From Ectopseudomonas mendocina (GTDB taxonomy: Bacteria; Pseudomonadota; Gammaproteobacteria; Pseudomonadales; Pseudomonadaceae), in NCBI RefSeq assembly GCF_007049795.1, contig NZ_SCFY01000018.1:1-64000 (forward strand): a DNA stretch of 64,000 nucleotides. The letters are read 5' to 3'. Within the stretch, counting starts at the first letter, position 1; every line of letters starts with the position of its first letter. The position numbers were made by a program, and so were the translations under genes. Shown here piece by piece: positions 32,428-40,259 of this stretch. The notes beneath the pieces are model-generated. The model ran no database searches. It worked only from the letters and a program-made list of their open reading frames with translations, and was not told the origin of the DNA.

Positions 32428-33195
32428 TTAGTTGTTGCGCAGGTCATAGTTGGCGCCGATCCCGATCGTTTTGACGAACGGGATCAGCTGATTCAGATAG
32501 AGGTCGACGCCCTCAATGCGATTACCCACACCGGACTTGGGCACGAAAATCACATCGCCACGTTGCAACGCGACAGCGCGGCGGCCCTGTTCGCCACCTT
32601 GAAGCAGTTGGCTGAAGTCGACGAAGTAAGTCTTGTACAGACCATCAGCGTCCGAGCGCAGCAGCGCGACGTTACGGCTGTCGGCGTCAGGCATGACGCC
32701 ACCAGCAGTGACGATGGCCTGCTCGAGAGTGGACGCGATACTGGCCGAATACGGCTGAGGGTTTCGCACCGATCCCCCCACGAAAACCGTGTTACCCGGC
32801 GCCTGATTGATATTCACCGTGACCCCTGGCTCGCGGTAGTAGGGCTTCAGCCTCTCCTCCAGGATCGCGGCCAACTGCTCAGGGGTTCTGCCACCCGCCT
32901 CTACCTTGCCGATAAAGGGGTAGGAGAAGCTACCGTCATTGAGCACCGTATAGAGCGTCAACTCATAGATTGAGTTGGCGGTGAATGCCGAGATGGTCGG
33001 TGTTTCGCCACTGTTTCTGACGATGCGCAGGACATCGCCCGGATAAATGCGCTCCTGCACCGGAGGCAGGTCAGCCAGGGTCAACGCCGCCGCATGGCCA
33101 GCCTCGACGGTGTCAGAATCAGGCAGCCCGATACGAGCCGGCGTATTACAGGCCGTCAAGCCCAGCATCACAACGATCAGCAACAGTGCTTTCAT
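32428..33195 (-). CDS. pslD: PslD, outer-membrane export lipoprotein
   Basis: A 255-aa Wza-like secretin. A lipoprotein signal MKALLLIVVMLGLTAC places the lipobox Cys at residue 16. Then comes a polysaccharide-export domain (ERIYPGDVLRIVRNSGETPT) and SLBB-type repeats (PGNTVFVGGSVRNPQPYS, VALQRGDVIFVPKS). It forms the outer-membrane exit for Psl together with PslE. ATG 33195 is chosen because the lipobox then sits at the correct distance and AAGGGA precedes it; an upstream in-frame start at 33234 would push the signal inward. It lies directly after a 184-bp non-coding gap from pslB. Confidence 0.87.
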   Translation of the reverse strand: MKALLLIVVMLGLTACNTPARIGLPDSDTVEAGHAAALTLADLPPVQERIYPGDVLRIVRNSGETPTISAFTANSIYELTLYTVLNDGSFSYPFIGKVEAGGRTPEQLAAILEERLKPYYREPGVTVNINQAPGNTVFVGGSVRNPQPYSASIASTLEQAIVTAGGVMPDADSRNVALLRSDADGLYKTYFVDFSQLLQGGEQGRRAVALQRGDVIFVPKSGVGNRIEGVDLYLNQLIPFVKTIGIGANYDLRNN

Positions 33196-33379
33196 GTGGG
33201 AAGTTCCCTTTAAGATCCCAATATTCACTTTCAATACCCCGAAACCATGCGCAAGCAGCGCCCGAGTGTCGTATCCAAACGACGCTCACCACGACCGCTC
33301 TATAAACCCAGAAACAAAGGAGCCACACTGCGGCTCCGTATTCGCACCAGGCGCCCGGCTGAGCGCCTGAGGCCCTCTA
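33196..33379 (-). other. Gap between pslB and pslD where pslC would be
   Basis: 184 bp with no coding frame. It holds GGAGCC (33319-33324) pairing with GGCTCC (33332-33337), and an AGGCGC/GCGCCT hairpin just beyond. In P. aeruginosa pslC lies here. The hairpins may partly separate expression of pslAB from pslD-K. Confidence 0.55.
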
Positions 33380-34834
33380 TCAATTACTTTTCTCGCCCGC
33401 TAGTACACGACCATAGATATCGTTGAAGCGGACAATGTCGTCCTCGCCCAGATACTCGCCGCTCTGTACCTCGATCATCACCAGATCGATCACTCCCGGA
33501 TTGACTAGGCGATGGTGGTGGCCGGCAGGGATGAAGGTCGACTCGTTGGTGTTGAGCAGAAAATCACGCTCACCATTGACCACCCGCGCCATGCCACTGA
33601 CGACGATCCAGTGTTCGCTGCGGTGATGGTGCATCTGTAGCGACAGGGACTCGCCAGGGCGCACCACGATGCGTTTGATCTTGAAGCGCGCGCCCTCTTC
33701 CAGCACGGTGTAGGTGCCCCACGGACGGGTCACGGTGCGATGCAGGCGATAGGCTTCGTGGCCTCGCTTCTTCAGTTCCTGGGCAACGTACTTCACGTCC
33801 TGTGTGCTGTTGGCATCGGCGATCAGCAGCGCATCGGGCGTGTCCACCACAACCAGGTCACGCACGCCCACAGCGCCAATCAGGCGCTTGGGCGAGTCGA
33901 TATAGCAGCCCTGCACGTTGTGCAGCACCACCTCGCCATTGATCTGGTTGCCGTTGGCATCGGCGGCGGTGAGTTCGCGCAGCGCCTGCCACGAACCGAT
34001 GTCGCTCCAACCCAGGTCACAGGGCACCACGGCCACCTTGGGCGAGCGCTCCATCAGGGCGTAGTCGATGGAAATGTCAGTCACTTCGGCGAAGCTCGCC
34101 GCGTCCAGCTCGCACTGCACACCCTGCTTGCCTGCCGTGGGCACGCTCAGAGCCAGGCATTTCTCCACGCCTTCGACGACCTGCGGCGCATGCTCGCGCA
34201 GCTCGCGCAACATTACGTCCACGCGGAAACAGAACATGCCAGCATTCCACAGATGCCGGCCACCGGTCAGGTAGGCCTCGGCCGTCGCCATATCGGGTTT
34301 CTCGACGAAACTGGCGACGCGGTAACCGCCCTCCAGGCTCTCGCCTTGCTGGATATAGCCATAGCCGGTCTCGGCATGATCCGGCTGAATACCGAAAGTC
34401 ACCAGCCAGCCGGCCTCGGCCAGTTCTCGTGCCTGTGCGATAGCGGCGGCGAAAGCAGCCTGATCGCGAATCAGATGATCGGCAGGCAACACCAGTAACT
34501 GGGCCTCCTCGCCGTAATGATGCGCGACGTGCAACGCTGCAGCCGCAATCGCCGGAGCGGTATTGCGCCCCGTGGGTTCGAGGAGAAAGTCCAGCCCCAC
34601 ACGCCCCCGATTCAGCGCGCGATAGTCATCCAGCGTGCGAAACAAAAGATCCCGGTTGATCACCGTCAGCAATCGGGCAACGTCATCCAGGCCGGCGACG
34701 CGCTCGAAGGTCTTCTGCAACAGGCTGCGGCCATCGGCCAGGCGCATGAACGGCTTGGGCATGGCCTCGCGGGAAACCGGCCACAGGCGCGTGCCGGCAC
34801 CACCGGCAATGATACAGGGGATCAGGACGCTCAT
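33380..34834 (-). CDS. pslB: PslB, mannose-1-P guanylyltransferase / PMI
   Basis: A 484-aa bifunctional type II phosphomannose isomerase / GDP-mannose pyrophosphorylase. The N-terminal nucleotidyltransferase has AGGAGTRLWPVSREAMPKPF (about 11-30, pyrophosphorylase loop) and FVEKPDMATAEAYL (active-site Lys). The C-terminal cupin has HHHRSEHWIVVSG and a Tyr/Glu-rich isomerase end (IEVQSGEYLGEDDIVRF). It converts fructose-6-P-derived mannose phosphates into GDP-mannose for Psl in the cytoplasm. ATG 34834 directly abuts the pslA stop (TGA-ATG), so translation is coupled. It could be exchangeable with AlgA/WbpW paralogues elsewhere in the genome (family knowledge). Confidence 0.9.
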   Translation of the reverse strand: MSVLIPCIIAGGAGTRLWPVSREAMPKPFMRLADGRSLLQKTFERVAGLDDVARLLTVINRDLLFRTLDDYRALNRGRVGLDFLLEPTGRNTAPAIAAAALHVAHHYGEEAQLLVLPADHLIRDQAAFAAAIAQARELAEAGWLVTFGIQPDHAETGYGYIQQGESLEGGYRVASFVEKPDMATAEAYLTGGRHLWNAGMFCFRVDVMLRELREHAPQVVEGVEKCLALSVPTAGKQGVQCELDAASFAEVTDISIDYALMERSPKVAVVPCDLGWSDIGSWQALRELTAADANGNQINGEVVLHNVQGCYIDSPKRLIGAVGVRDLVVVDTPDALLIADANSTQDVKYVAQELKKRGHEAYRLHRTVTRPWGTYTVLEEGARFKIKRIVVRPGESLSLQMHHHRSEHWIVVSGMARVVNGERDFLLNTNESTFIPAGHHHRLVNPGVIDLVMIEVQSGEYLGEDDIVRFNDIYGRVLAGEKSN

Positions 34835-36268
34835 TCAGTAGGCCTCGCGGGTGAAGATGACCGCAGGCAAGGTGCGGAAGAGGATGTACAGGTCGAACCA
34901 GACCGACCAGTTCTCGATGTACTGCAGGTCGTACTCGACACGTTTCTCGATCTTTTCCAGCGTATCGGTTTCGCCGCGATAGCCATTGATCTGCGCCCAA
35001 CCGGTGATACCGGGCTTCACACGATGCCGGGCGGTGTATTCCTTCACCGCATCCTCAAAAAGGATGCCAGCCGCCTTGGTCGCCGTAGCATGCGGGCGCG
35101 GGCCAACCATGGACATGCTTCCGAGCAATACGTTGAACAGCTGCGGCAACTCATCCAAGCTGGTCTTGCGGATAAAGCGCCCGACTCGAGTGATGCGGTC
35201 ATCATTGCGCGTGGTCTGCCGCTCTGCGTTGGCGTCTGCGCGGTCACAGTACATAGAACGAAACTTGAACACCTCAATCAACTTGTTGTTGTAGCCGTAA
35301 CGCTTCTGGCGAAACAGTACAGGTCCAGGAGAGTCGAGCTTGATAGCCAGAGCGACCAAGGTCATCAATGGCAGGGCCAAGGCAAGAGCCAGCAGCGCCA
35401 GGAGCAGGTCTTCGAGCCGCTTGATCAAAGGAGACCAGCCATCGAGCGGCCTTTCCGAGACATTGAACATCGGCAGCCCCGCAACCTCGGTAATGCGATT
35501 GCGCGCATGCCGAAAGGCCAGCATGTCCGGCACCAGAAGGACGTTCACAGGGAACTTGCGCAGCTCGTGCACAATCTGGCCGATGCGGTTTTCGGCGGAC
35601 CAAGGCAGAGCCACCAACACTTGAGTTACGCGGTCCTGACGCACTAAACGCTCGAGCGCACAGCGATCTCCGAGCAGCGGTAGGCCACCCAACGTATCGG
35701 GCAAACGATCAATACGGTCGTCGATGAAGCCGATCAACCCGGAGCGAATGTCACTATGACGCTGCATGAATTCAGCCAGGCGCAGGCCATTTTCAGTCGC
35801 CCCCAGAATGACCGCGCTTTGTAGAAATTGCCCAGCGCGCATCCAGTACCGAAAGATGGCCAACAGCACTAACCGTTCAGCACCAAAAGCAAAGAGACTG
35901 GCTAAAAACCAGACACTTAAGAAATGCCATTCCATGAAGCTGAACATGGCTAGAGCCTGATGCATGAAAAGCAACAGACAGAACGCTGCAGACCAGGCGA
36001 AAAACATCATGCGAAAGCGCAACAGGCTACTGAATATCTCCTCGGAGTAAACGCCCAGTGCTTGAAACATCATTACCGTAAGAACGCCAAAGAAGAGCAG
36101 TACCGTGGCGTAGCTTTGTGTCAGCACGGGCTCGTCCGATAGCCATACCAGAAGCGCAAACCCAGGCAAAATGGCGGTAATGCCATGAACCAGGCGAATG
36201 GCCGCCAAGAAATATTCGATGAACCCAGGACGCGCCAGCAAGGAACCACCGGCTGATTGCAGAAGCAT
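34835..36268 (-). CDS. pslA: PslA, undecaprenyl-P glucose-1-P transferase
   Basis: A 477-aa polyisoprenyl-phosphate hexose-1-phosphate transferase (WbaP/CpsE type). The N-terminal half has four to five hydrophobic helices and a CoA-binding-like domain (SAVILGATENGLRLAEFMQR). The C-terminal catalytic domain has ALALALPLMTLVALAIKLDS then PGPVLFRQKRYG, RFIRKTSLDELPQLFNVL (catalytic Asp-Glu) and MVGPRPHATATKAA, KPGITGWAQINGYRGET. It starts the Psl unit on undecaprenyl phosphate. It is the first gene of the run; the ATG follows GGTGGGGAG in a 406-bp AT-rich leader. Confidence 0.9.
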   Translation of the reverse strand: MLLQSAGGSLLARPGFIEYFLAAIRLVHGITAILPGFALLVWLSDEPVLTQSYATVLLFFGVLTVMMFQALGVYSEEIFSSLLRFRMMFFAWSAAFCLLLFMHQALAMFSFMEWHFLSVWFLASLFAFGAERLVLLAIFRYWMRAGQFLQSAVILGATENGLRLAEFMQRHSDIRSGLIGFIDDRIDRLPDTLGGLPLLGDRCALERLVRQDRVTQVLVALPWSAENRIGQIVHELRKFPVNVLLVPDMLAFRHARNRITEVAGLPMFNVSERPLDGWSPLIKRLEDLLLALLALALALPLMTLVALAIKLDSPGPVLFRQKRYGYNNKLIEVFKFRSMYCDRADANAERQTTRNDDRITRVGRFIRKTSLDELPQLFNVLLGSMSMVGPRPHATATKAAGILFEDAVKEYTARHRVKPGITGWAQINGYRGETDTLEKIEKRVEYDLQYIENWSVWFDLYILFRTLPAVIFTREAY

Positions 36269-36674
36269 GAAAAGTCACTCCCCACCTTAATTTTCGCTCA
36301 TGAACATCCGTGTCGTCAAAAAACAGGCAGAAAATGCAAAAAATAAAATTTCCGACAAAATATCGTCAAATTGTTTTATGCCGTGACTTAACCACTTTTA
36401 TGATGGCATTTCAATATACGCACTGATGAATAGCACAGTTAATTTCTGGCGCCAGAAAGCCAGCAAAAAAGCAGCTTTGTTGAGGAACGCCATGTGCTCG
36501 TACTACCGCCAAAAAGACTCGCGCAACCGAAACGGGTTGATGTACAAAATGCGCCATCAACCATTCAGGCTTATGGCTATTGAGCCTCTACGTGGCCTGC
36601 TGCGCCACGGCTTCCGCGACTTTCAATTGATCCAGGGCCTCGCCTGCCGTCACTCATTGCCAAGGACACAGTAA
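36269..36674. promoter_or_regulatory. psl / rml divergent control region
   Basis: A 406-bp region, AT-rich near pslA, separating pslA (minus) from rmlB (plus). On the minus strand TTGACG (36369-36364) stands 17 bp from TTATTT (36346-36341), a weak sigma-70-like pair that could drive psl with a leader of about 65 nt. That leader contains GGTGGGGAG, a GGA-bearing ribosome site that could be an RsmA target, as known for psl in P. aeruginosa (inference). A plus-strand frame at 36426-36674 lacks a ribosome site and protein-like features and is not called. Confidence 0.4.
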
Positions 36675-37736
36675 ATGCGCATTCTTGTTACCGGCGGCGC
36701 CGGCTTCATCGGTTCGGCTCTGATTCGTCATCTGATTCAGAACACCGAACACGAGGTACTTAACCTCGACAAACTGACCTACGCCGGCAACCTGGAGTCG
36801 CTCACCCCCGTTGATGACAACCCACGCTACCGCTTCGTCCAGGGCGACATTGGCGACAGCGAATGCGTTGCGGCGATACTGGCCGAGTTCCAGCCGGACG
36901 CCATCATGCACCTGGCCGCCGAGTCCCACGTCGACCGTTCCATCGATGGCCCGGCCGCGTTCATCCAGACCAATATCGTCGGCACCTATAGCCTGCTGGA
37001 AAGCACCCGCGCCTACTGGCTTGGCCTGAGCGCTGAGCGCAAGGCGGCCTTTCGCTTCCATCACATATCCACCGACGAGGTATACGGCGACCTGCATGGC
37101 GTCGATGATCTCTTTACCGAAACCACCCCTTACGCACCCAGCTCACCTTATTCGGCGAGCAAGGCGGCGTCCGACCATCTGGTGCGCGCCTGGCAGCGCA
37201 CCTATGGTCTGCCGGTGCTGCTTACCAACTGCTCGAACAACTACGGCCCCTATCATTTCCCTGAAAAGCTGATCCCGCTGATGATCCTCAACGCCCTGGC
37301 GGGCAAACCGCTGCCGGTGTATGGCAACGGCCAGCAGGTCCGCGACTGGCTGTACGTGGAAGATCACGCGCGCGCCCTGCTCAAGGTGGTCAGCGAGGGC
37401 AAGGTCGGCGAGACCTACAACATCGGCGGCCACAATGAGCAGAAGAACCTCGATGTGGTACGCGCCATCTGCGCGCTGCTGGAGGAGCTGGCACCGCAGA
37501 AGCCGGCCGGTATCACGCACTATGAGGACCTGATCACCTACGTGCGGGATCGCCCTGGCCACGACCAGCGCTACGCCATCGACGCCAGCAAGATTGAGCG
37601 CGAGCTGGGTTGGGTACCGCAGGAAACCTTCGAAACCGGACTGCGCAAGACGGTGCAGTGGTACCTGGACAATCTCGACTGGTGCCGCCGCGTGCAGGAT
37701 GGTAGCTATCAGGGTCAGCGACTCGGCGCACTCTAA
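36675..37736 (+). CDS. rmlB: dTDP-glucose 4,6-dehydratase
   Basis: A 353-aa extended SDR enzyme with the NAD site TGGAGFIGSALIRHL (6-20), HLAAESHVDRSIDGP, FHHISTDEVYGDL (active-site Thr-Asp-Glu) and YSASKAASDHLVRAW (Tyr-x3-Lys). It makes dTDP-4-keto-6-deoxyglucose, the second step to dTDP-L-rhamnose. AAGGA lies 8 bases before the ATG. It is the first gene of the rml operon and divergent from psl, which uses the product sugar. Also needed for LPS core and, in some strains, rhamnolipids (family knowledge). Confidence 0.95.
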   Translation: MRILVTGGAGFIGSALIRHLIQNTEHEVLNLDKLTYAGNLESLTPVDDNPRYRFVQGDIGDSECVAAILAEFQPDAIMHLAAESHVDRSIDGPAAFIQTNIVGTYSLLESTRAYWLGLSAERKAAFRFHHISTDEVYGDLHGVDDLFTETTPYAPSSPYSASKAASDHLVRAWQRTYGLPVLLTNCSNNYGPYHFPEKLIPLMILNALAGKPLPVYGNGQQVRDWLYVEDHARALLKVVSEGKVGETYNIGGHNEQKNLDVVRAICALLEELAPQKPAGITHYEDLITYVRDRPGHDQRYAIDASKIERELGWVPQETFETGLRKTVQWYLDNLDWCRRVQDGSYQGQRLGAL

Positions 37737-37878
37737 GGAGCCTGTTGATGATCTGCTGCGCGTCGGCCCTGCTGCGTTAAAAACAGCCTCAGAATGCTCA
37801 TTTACAACTCGTAAACTCCGCTTCCTCGCCTGTTTTTGCCTTGCATGGCTCTAGCTCGCGAGATCCTAAAAAGGCTCC
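37737..37878. repeat. 142-bp MITE-like inverted-repeat element
   Basis: Starts right after the rmlB stop with GGAGCCT (37737-37743) and ends with AGGCTCC (37872-37878), perfect 7-bp terminal inverted repeats. Inside, AAAACAG and CTGTTTT and a central TTTAC/GTAAA are also paired, so the transcript could fold on itself. The wording (CTGCTGCGCGTCGGCCCTGC ... GCTCGCGA) resembles a repeat I recall in several Pseudomonas genomes. There is no coding capacity. The rmlA ribosome site AAGGAGC follows it immediately. Confidence 0.65.
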
Positions 37879-37892
37879 AAGGAGCAGGAATA

Positions 37893-38765
37893 ATGAAAGG
37901 CATCATTCTCGCCGGCGGTTCCGGCACTCGCTTGCACCCCATCACCCTCGGCGTCTCCAAGCAGTTGCTGCCGATCTATGACAAGCCGATGATCTATTAC
38001 CCGTTGTCGGTGCTGATGCTGGCCGGCATTCGCGAGATTCTGATCATCTCCACCCCCGAAGACCTGCCCAACTTCCGCAAGATGCTCGACGACGGCAGCC
38101 AGTTCGGCATCGAACTGCAGTATGCCGAGCAACCTTCGCCTGATGGCCTGGCGCAGGCCTTCCTGATCGGCGAGTCGTTCATTGGTAACGACTCGGTGTG
38201 CCTGATCCTCGGCGACAACATCTTCCATGGTCAGCACTTCACCGAGAAGCTGCTGCGCGCAGCCAGCCACGACAGCGGCGCCACGGTATTCGGCTACTGG
38301 GTCAGCGATCCCGAACGTTTCGGCGTGGTCGAATTCGATGCGGCTGGCAATGCGCTGTCGATCGAGGAAAAGCCGGCGCAACCCAAGTCCAGCTTTGCCG
38401 TGACCGGCCTGTATTTCTACGACAACGATGTGGTGCAGATCGCCAAGGCGGTCAAGCCCTCGCCACGCGGCGAGCTGGAAATCACCGACGTGAACAATGC
38501 CTACCTGGCCCGCGGCGACCTGCGCGTGGAGCGCTTCGGCCGCGGCTTCGCCTGGCTCGATACCGGCACCCACGACAGCCTGCTCGACGCCTCGCACTAC
38601 GTACAAACAGTGGAAAAACGCCAAGGCCTGAAGGTCGCCTGCCTCGAGGAGATCGCCTATCAGCAGGGCTGGATCGACCGCGACAAACTGCTCGTGTGCG
38701 CCAAGGCGCTGGGCAAGACCGGCTACGGCCAGTACCTCTACAAACTGGCGGAGGAATCGCTGTGA
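37893..38765 (+). CDS. rmlA: Glucose-1-phosphate thymidylyltransferase
   Basis: A 290-aa nucleotidyltransferase. It opens MKGIILAGGSGTRLHPITLG (pyrophosphorylase loop), with GDNIFHGQHF, VVEFDAAGNALSIEEKPAQP (active-site Lys) and WLDTGTHDSLLDAS. It makes dTDP-glucose from dTTP and glucose-1-P, the first and feedback-controlled step of rhamnose synthesis. ATG 37893 follows AAGGAGC; an upstream frame into the repeat element is rejected. The stop overlaps the rmlC GTG by four bases. Confidence 0.95.
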   Translation: MKGIILAGGSGTRLHPITLGVSKQLLPIYDKPMIYYPLSVLMLAGIREILIISTPEDLPNFRKMLDDGSQFGIELQYAEQPSPDGLAQAFLIGESFIGNDSVCLILGDNIFHGQHFTEKLLRAASHDSGATVFGYWVSDPERFGVVEFDAAGNALSIEEKPAQPKSSFAVTGLYFYDNDVVQIAKAVKPSPRGELEITDVNNAYLARGDLRVERFGRGFAWLDTGTHDSLLDASHYVQTVEKRQGLKVACLEEIAYQQGWIDRDKLLVCAKALGKTGYGQYLYKLAEESL

Positions 38766-39310
38766 AAGTGATCGCAACTGCACTGCCGGAAGTGCTGATT
38801 CTTGAACCCCAGGTATTCGGTGACGAGCGCGGCTTCTTCTACGAGAGCTTCAACGCACGGCGTTTTGCCGAAGCCACCGGCGTAACCCGTGAATTCGTCC
38901 AGGACAACCATTCGCGTTCCGCGCGTGGGGTACTGCGCGGCCTGCACTATCAGTTGCAGCAGGCCCAGGGCAAGCTGGTGCGCGTCAGTGCCGGCGAGGT
39001 CTATGACGTCGCGGTCGACGTACGCCGCAATTCGGCGAATTTCGGCAAGTGGGTCGGCGCGCATTTGTCCGCCGAGAACAAACGCCAGCTGTGGGTGCCG
39101 GAAGGCTTCGCTCACGGTTTCCTGGTACTCAGCGAGTACGCCGAGTTCCTCTACAAGACCACCGACTACTACGCGCCCACTCACGAGCGCTGCATTCGCT
39201 GGGACGACCCACAGCTGGCCATCGACTGGCCGCTCGACGGCCTGACGCCGCAACTCTCAGCCAAGGACCAGCAGGGCCTGAGCCTTACCGATGCCGAGAC
39301 CTTCGCATGA
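38762..39310 (+). CDS. rmlC: dTDP-4-dehydrorhamnose 3,5-epimerase
   Basis: A 182-aa cupin epimerase. It has QVFGDERGFFYESFNARRF, QDNHSRSARGVLRGLHYQ (His active site about 63-70), YDVAVDVRR and VPEGFAHGFLVLSEYAEFLY (Tyr and His). It epimerises C3 and C5 of dTDP-4-keto-6-deoxyglucose. The start is a GTG at 38762 inside the rmlA end (GTGA overlap); no ATG lies near, and the first residues KVIATALPEVLILEP match the family start. It overlaps rmlD by ATGA at 39307. Confidence 0.93.
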   Translation: MKVIATALPEVLILEPQVFGDERGFFYESFNARRFAEATGVTREFVQDNHSRSARGVLRGLHYQLQQAQGKLVRVSAGEVYDVAVDVRRNSANFGKWVGAHLSAENKRQLWVPEGFAHGFLVLSEYAEFLYKTTDYYAPTHERCIRWDDPQLAIDWPLDGLTPQLSAKDQQGLSLTDAETFA

Positions 39311-40170
39311 AGATTCTGATCAGCGGCCACACCGGTCAGGTCGCCCGTGAGCTGCAATTGGCCCTGCACAAGCATGAACTGGTTAGTCTCGGCCGCCAGG
39401 CATTCGACCTGTCGCGCCCGGAAACCCTGGGCGACATCATCCTGCGCGAGCGACCGGCGCTGGTAATCAATGCCGCCGCGTACACCGCCGTCGACCAGGC
39501 CGAACAGGAACGCGAGCTGGCCTTCGCCATCAATGCCGAGGCGCCGCGTGCCATCGCCGATGCCTGCTTCGAACTGGACATTCCGCTGATTCACTACTCC
39601 ACCGACTACGTCTTCGATGGCAGCAAGACCACGCCTTACCGTGAAGCCGATACGCCACATCCGCTGGGCGTCTATGGCGCCAGCAAGGCGGCCGGTGAAC
39701 AGGCGCTGCGCATCAGCGGCTGCGATCACCTGATCCTGCGCACCAGCTGGGTCTACTCGCAGCACGGGCGCAACTTTCTGCTCACCATGCAGCGCCTGCT
39801 GCAGGAGCGCGACGAGCTCAGCGTGGTCGACGACCAGATTGGTGCACCGACCTGGGCCGGCAGTATCGCCAGCGCCACTGCAGAGCTGATCGACAAGTGG
39901 CAGCAAGGACGCCATCACTGGGGCACCTACCACCTGACCTGCCAGGGCGAGACCAGTTGGTTTGGCTTCGCCAGTGCCATCGCCGAACGCCTGCGTGCAG
40001 CCGGCAAGCCCTGCGCCAGGCTGCGCCCCATCCCAAGCAGCGAGTACCCAACGCCGGCGCAGCGCCCACTCAACTCACGCCTGGATGGCAACCGCCTGGA
40101 GCAGGATTGGCAGGTTTGCCTACCGGACTGGCACACCGCCCTGGACGCCTGCCTGCAACGCATGAACTGA
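39307..40170 (+). CDS. rmlD: dTDP-4-dehydrorhamnose reductase
   Basis: A 287-aa SDR reductase. It has the N-terminal ISGHTGQVARELQLAL (NADPH loop), INAAAYTAVDQAEQE, YSTDYVFDGSKTTPY and YGASKAAGEQALR (Tyr-x3-Lys). It completes dTDP-L-rhamnose. It is last in the operon here, whereas in P. aeruginosa I recall rmlD as second (B-D-A-C). A CG-rich hairpin (CGCGCGGCC 40187-40195, GGCCGCGCG 40209-40217) follows the stop and may separate it from dctB. Confidence 0.93.
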   Translation: MKILISGHTGQVARELQLALHKHELVSLGRQAFDLSRPETLGDIILRERPALVINAAAYTAVDQAEQERELAFAINAEAPRAIADACFELDIPLIHYSTDYVFDGSKTTPYREADTPHPLGVYGASKAAGEQALRISGCDHLILRTSWVYSQHGRNFLLTMQRLLQERDELSVVDDQIGAPTWAGSIASATAELIDKWQQGRHHWGTYHLTCQGETSWFGFASAIAERLRAAGKPCARLRPIPSSEYPTPAQRPLNSRLDGNRLEQDWQVCLPDWHTALDACLQRMN

Positions 40171-40186
40171 GTCCCTGCGTTTCATC

Positions 40187-40217
40187 CGCGCGGCCAGTGC
40201 CCATCACCGGCCGCGCG
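40187..40217 (+). terminator. GC hairpin after the rml operon
   Basis: A perfect 9-bp stem CGCGCGGCC / GGCCGCGCG with a 13-base loop, 16 bases after the rmlD stop. There is no T-run; it is probably an inefficient terminator before dctB. Confidence 0.5.
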
Positions 40218-40259
40218 CTTAACGTGCATAATGCGCCGATCATTTCTGCACGGTTTGCC

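Noticed and set aside
36426..36674. An 82-codon plus-strand frame before rmlB
   Set aside because: No ribosome site at its start and Arg-rich, low-complexity composition. It could be a leader, but nothing supports translation.
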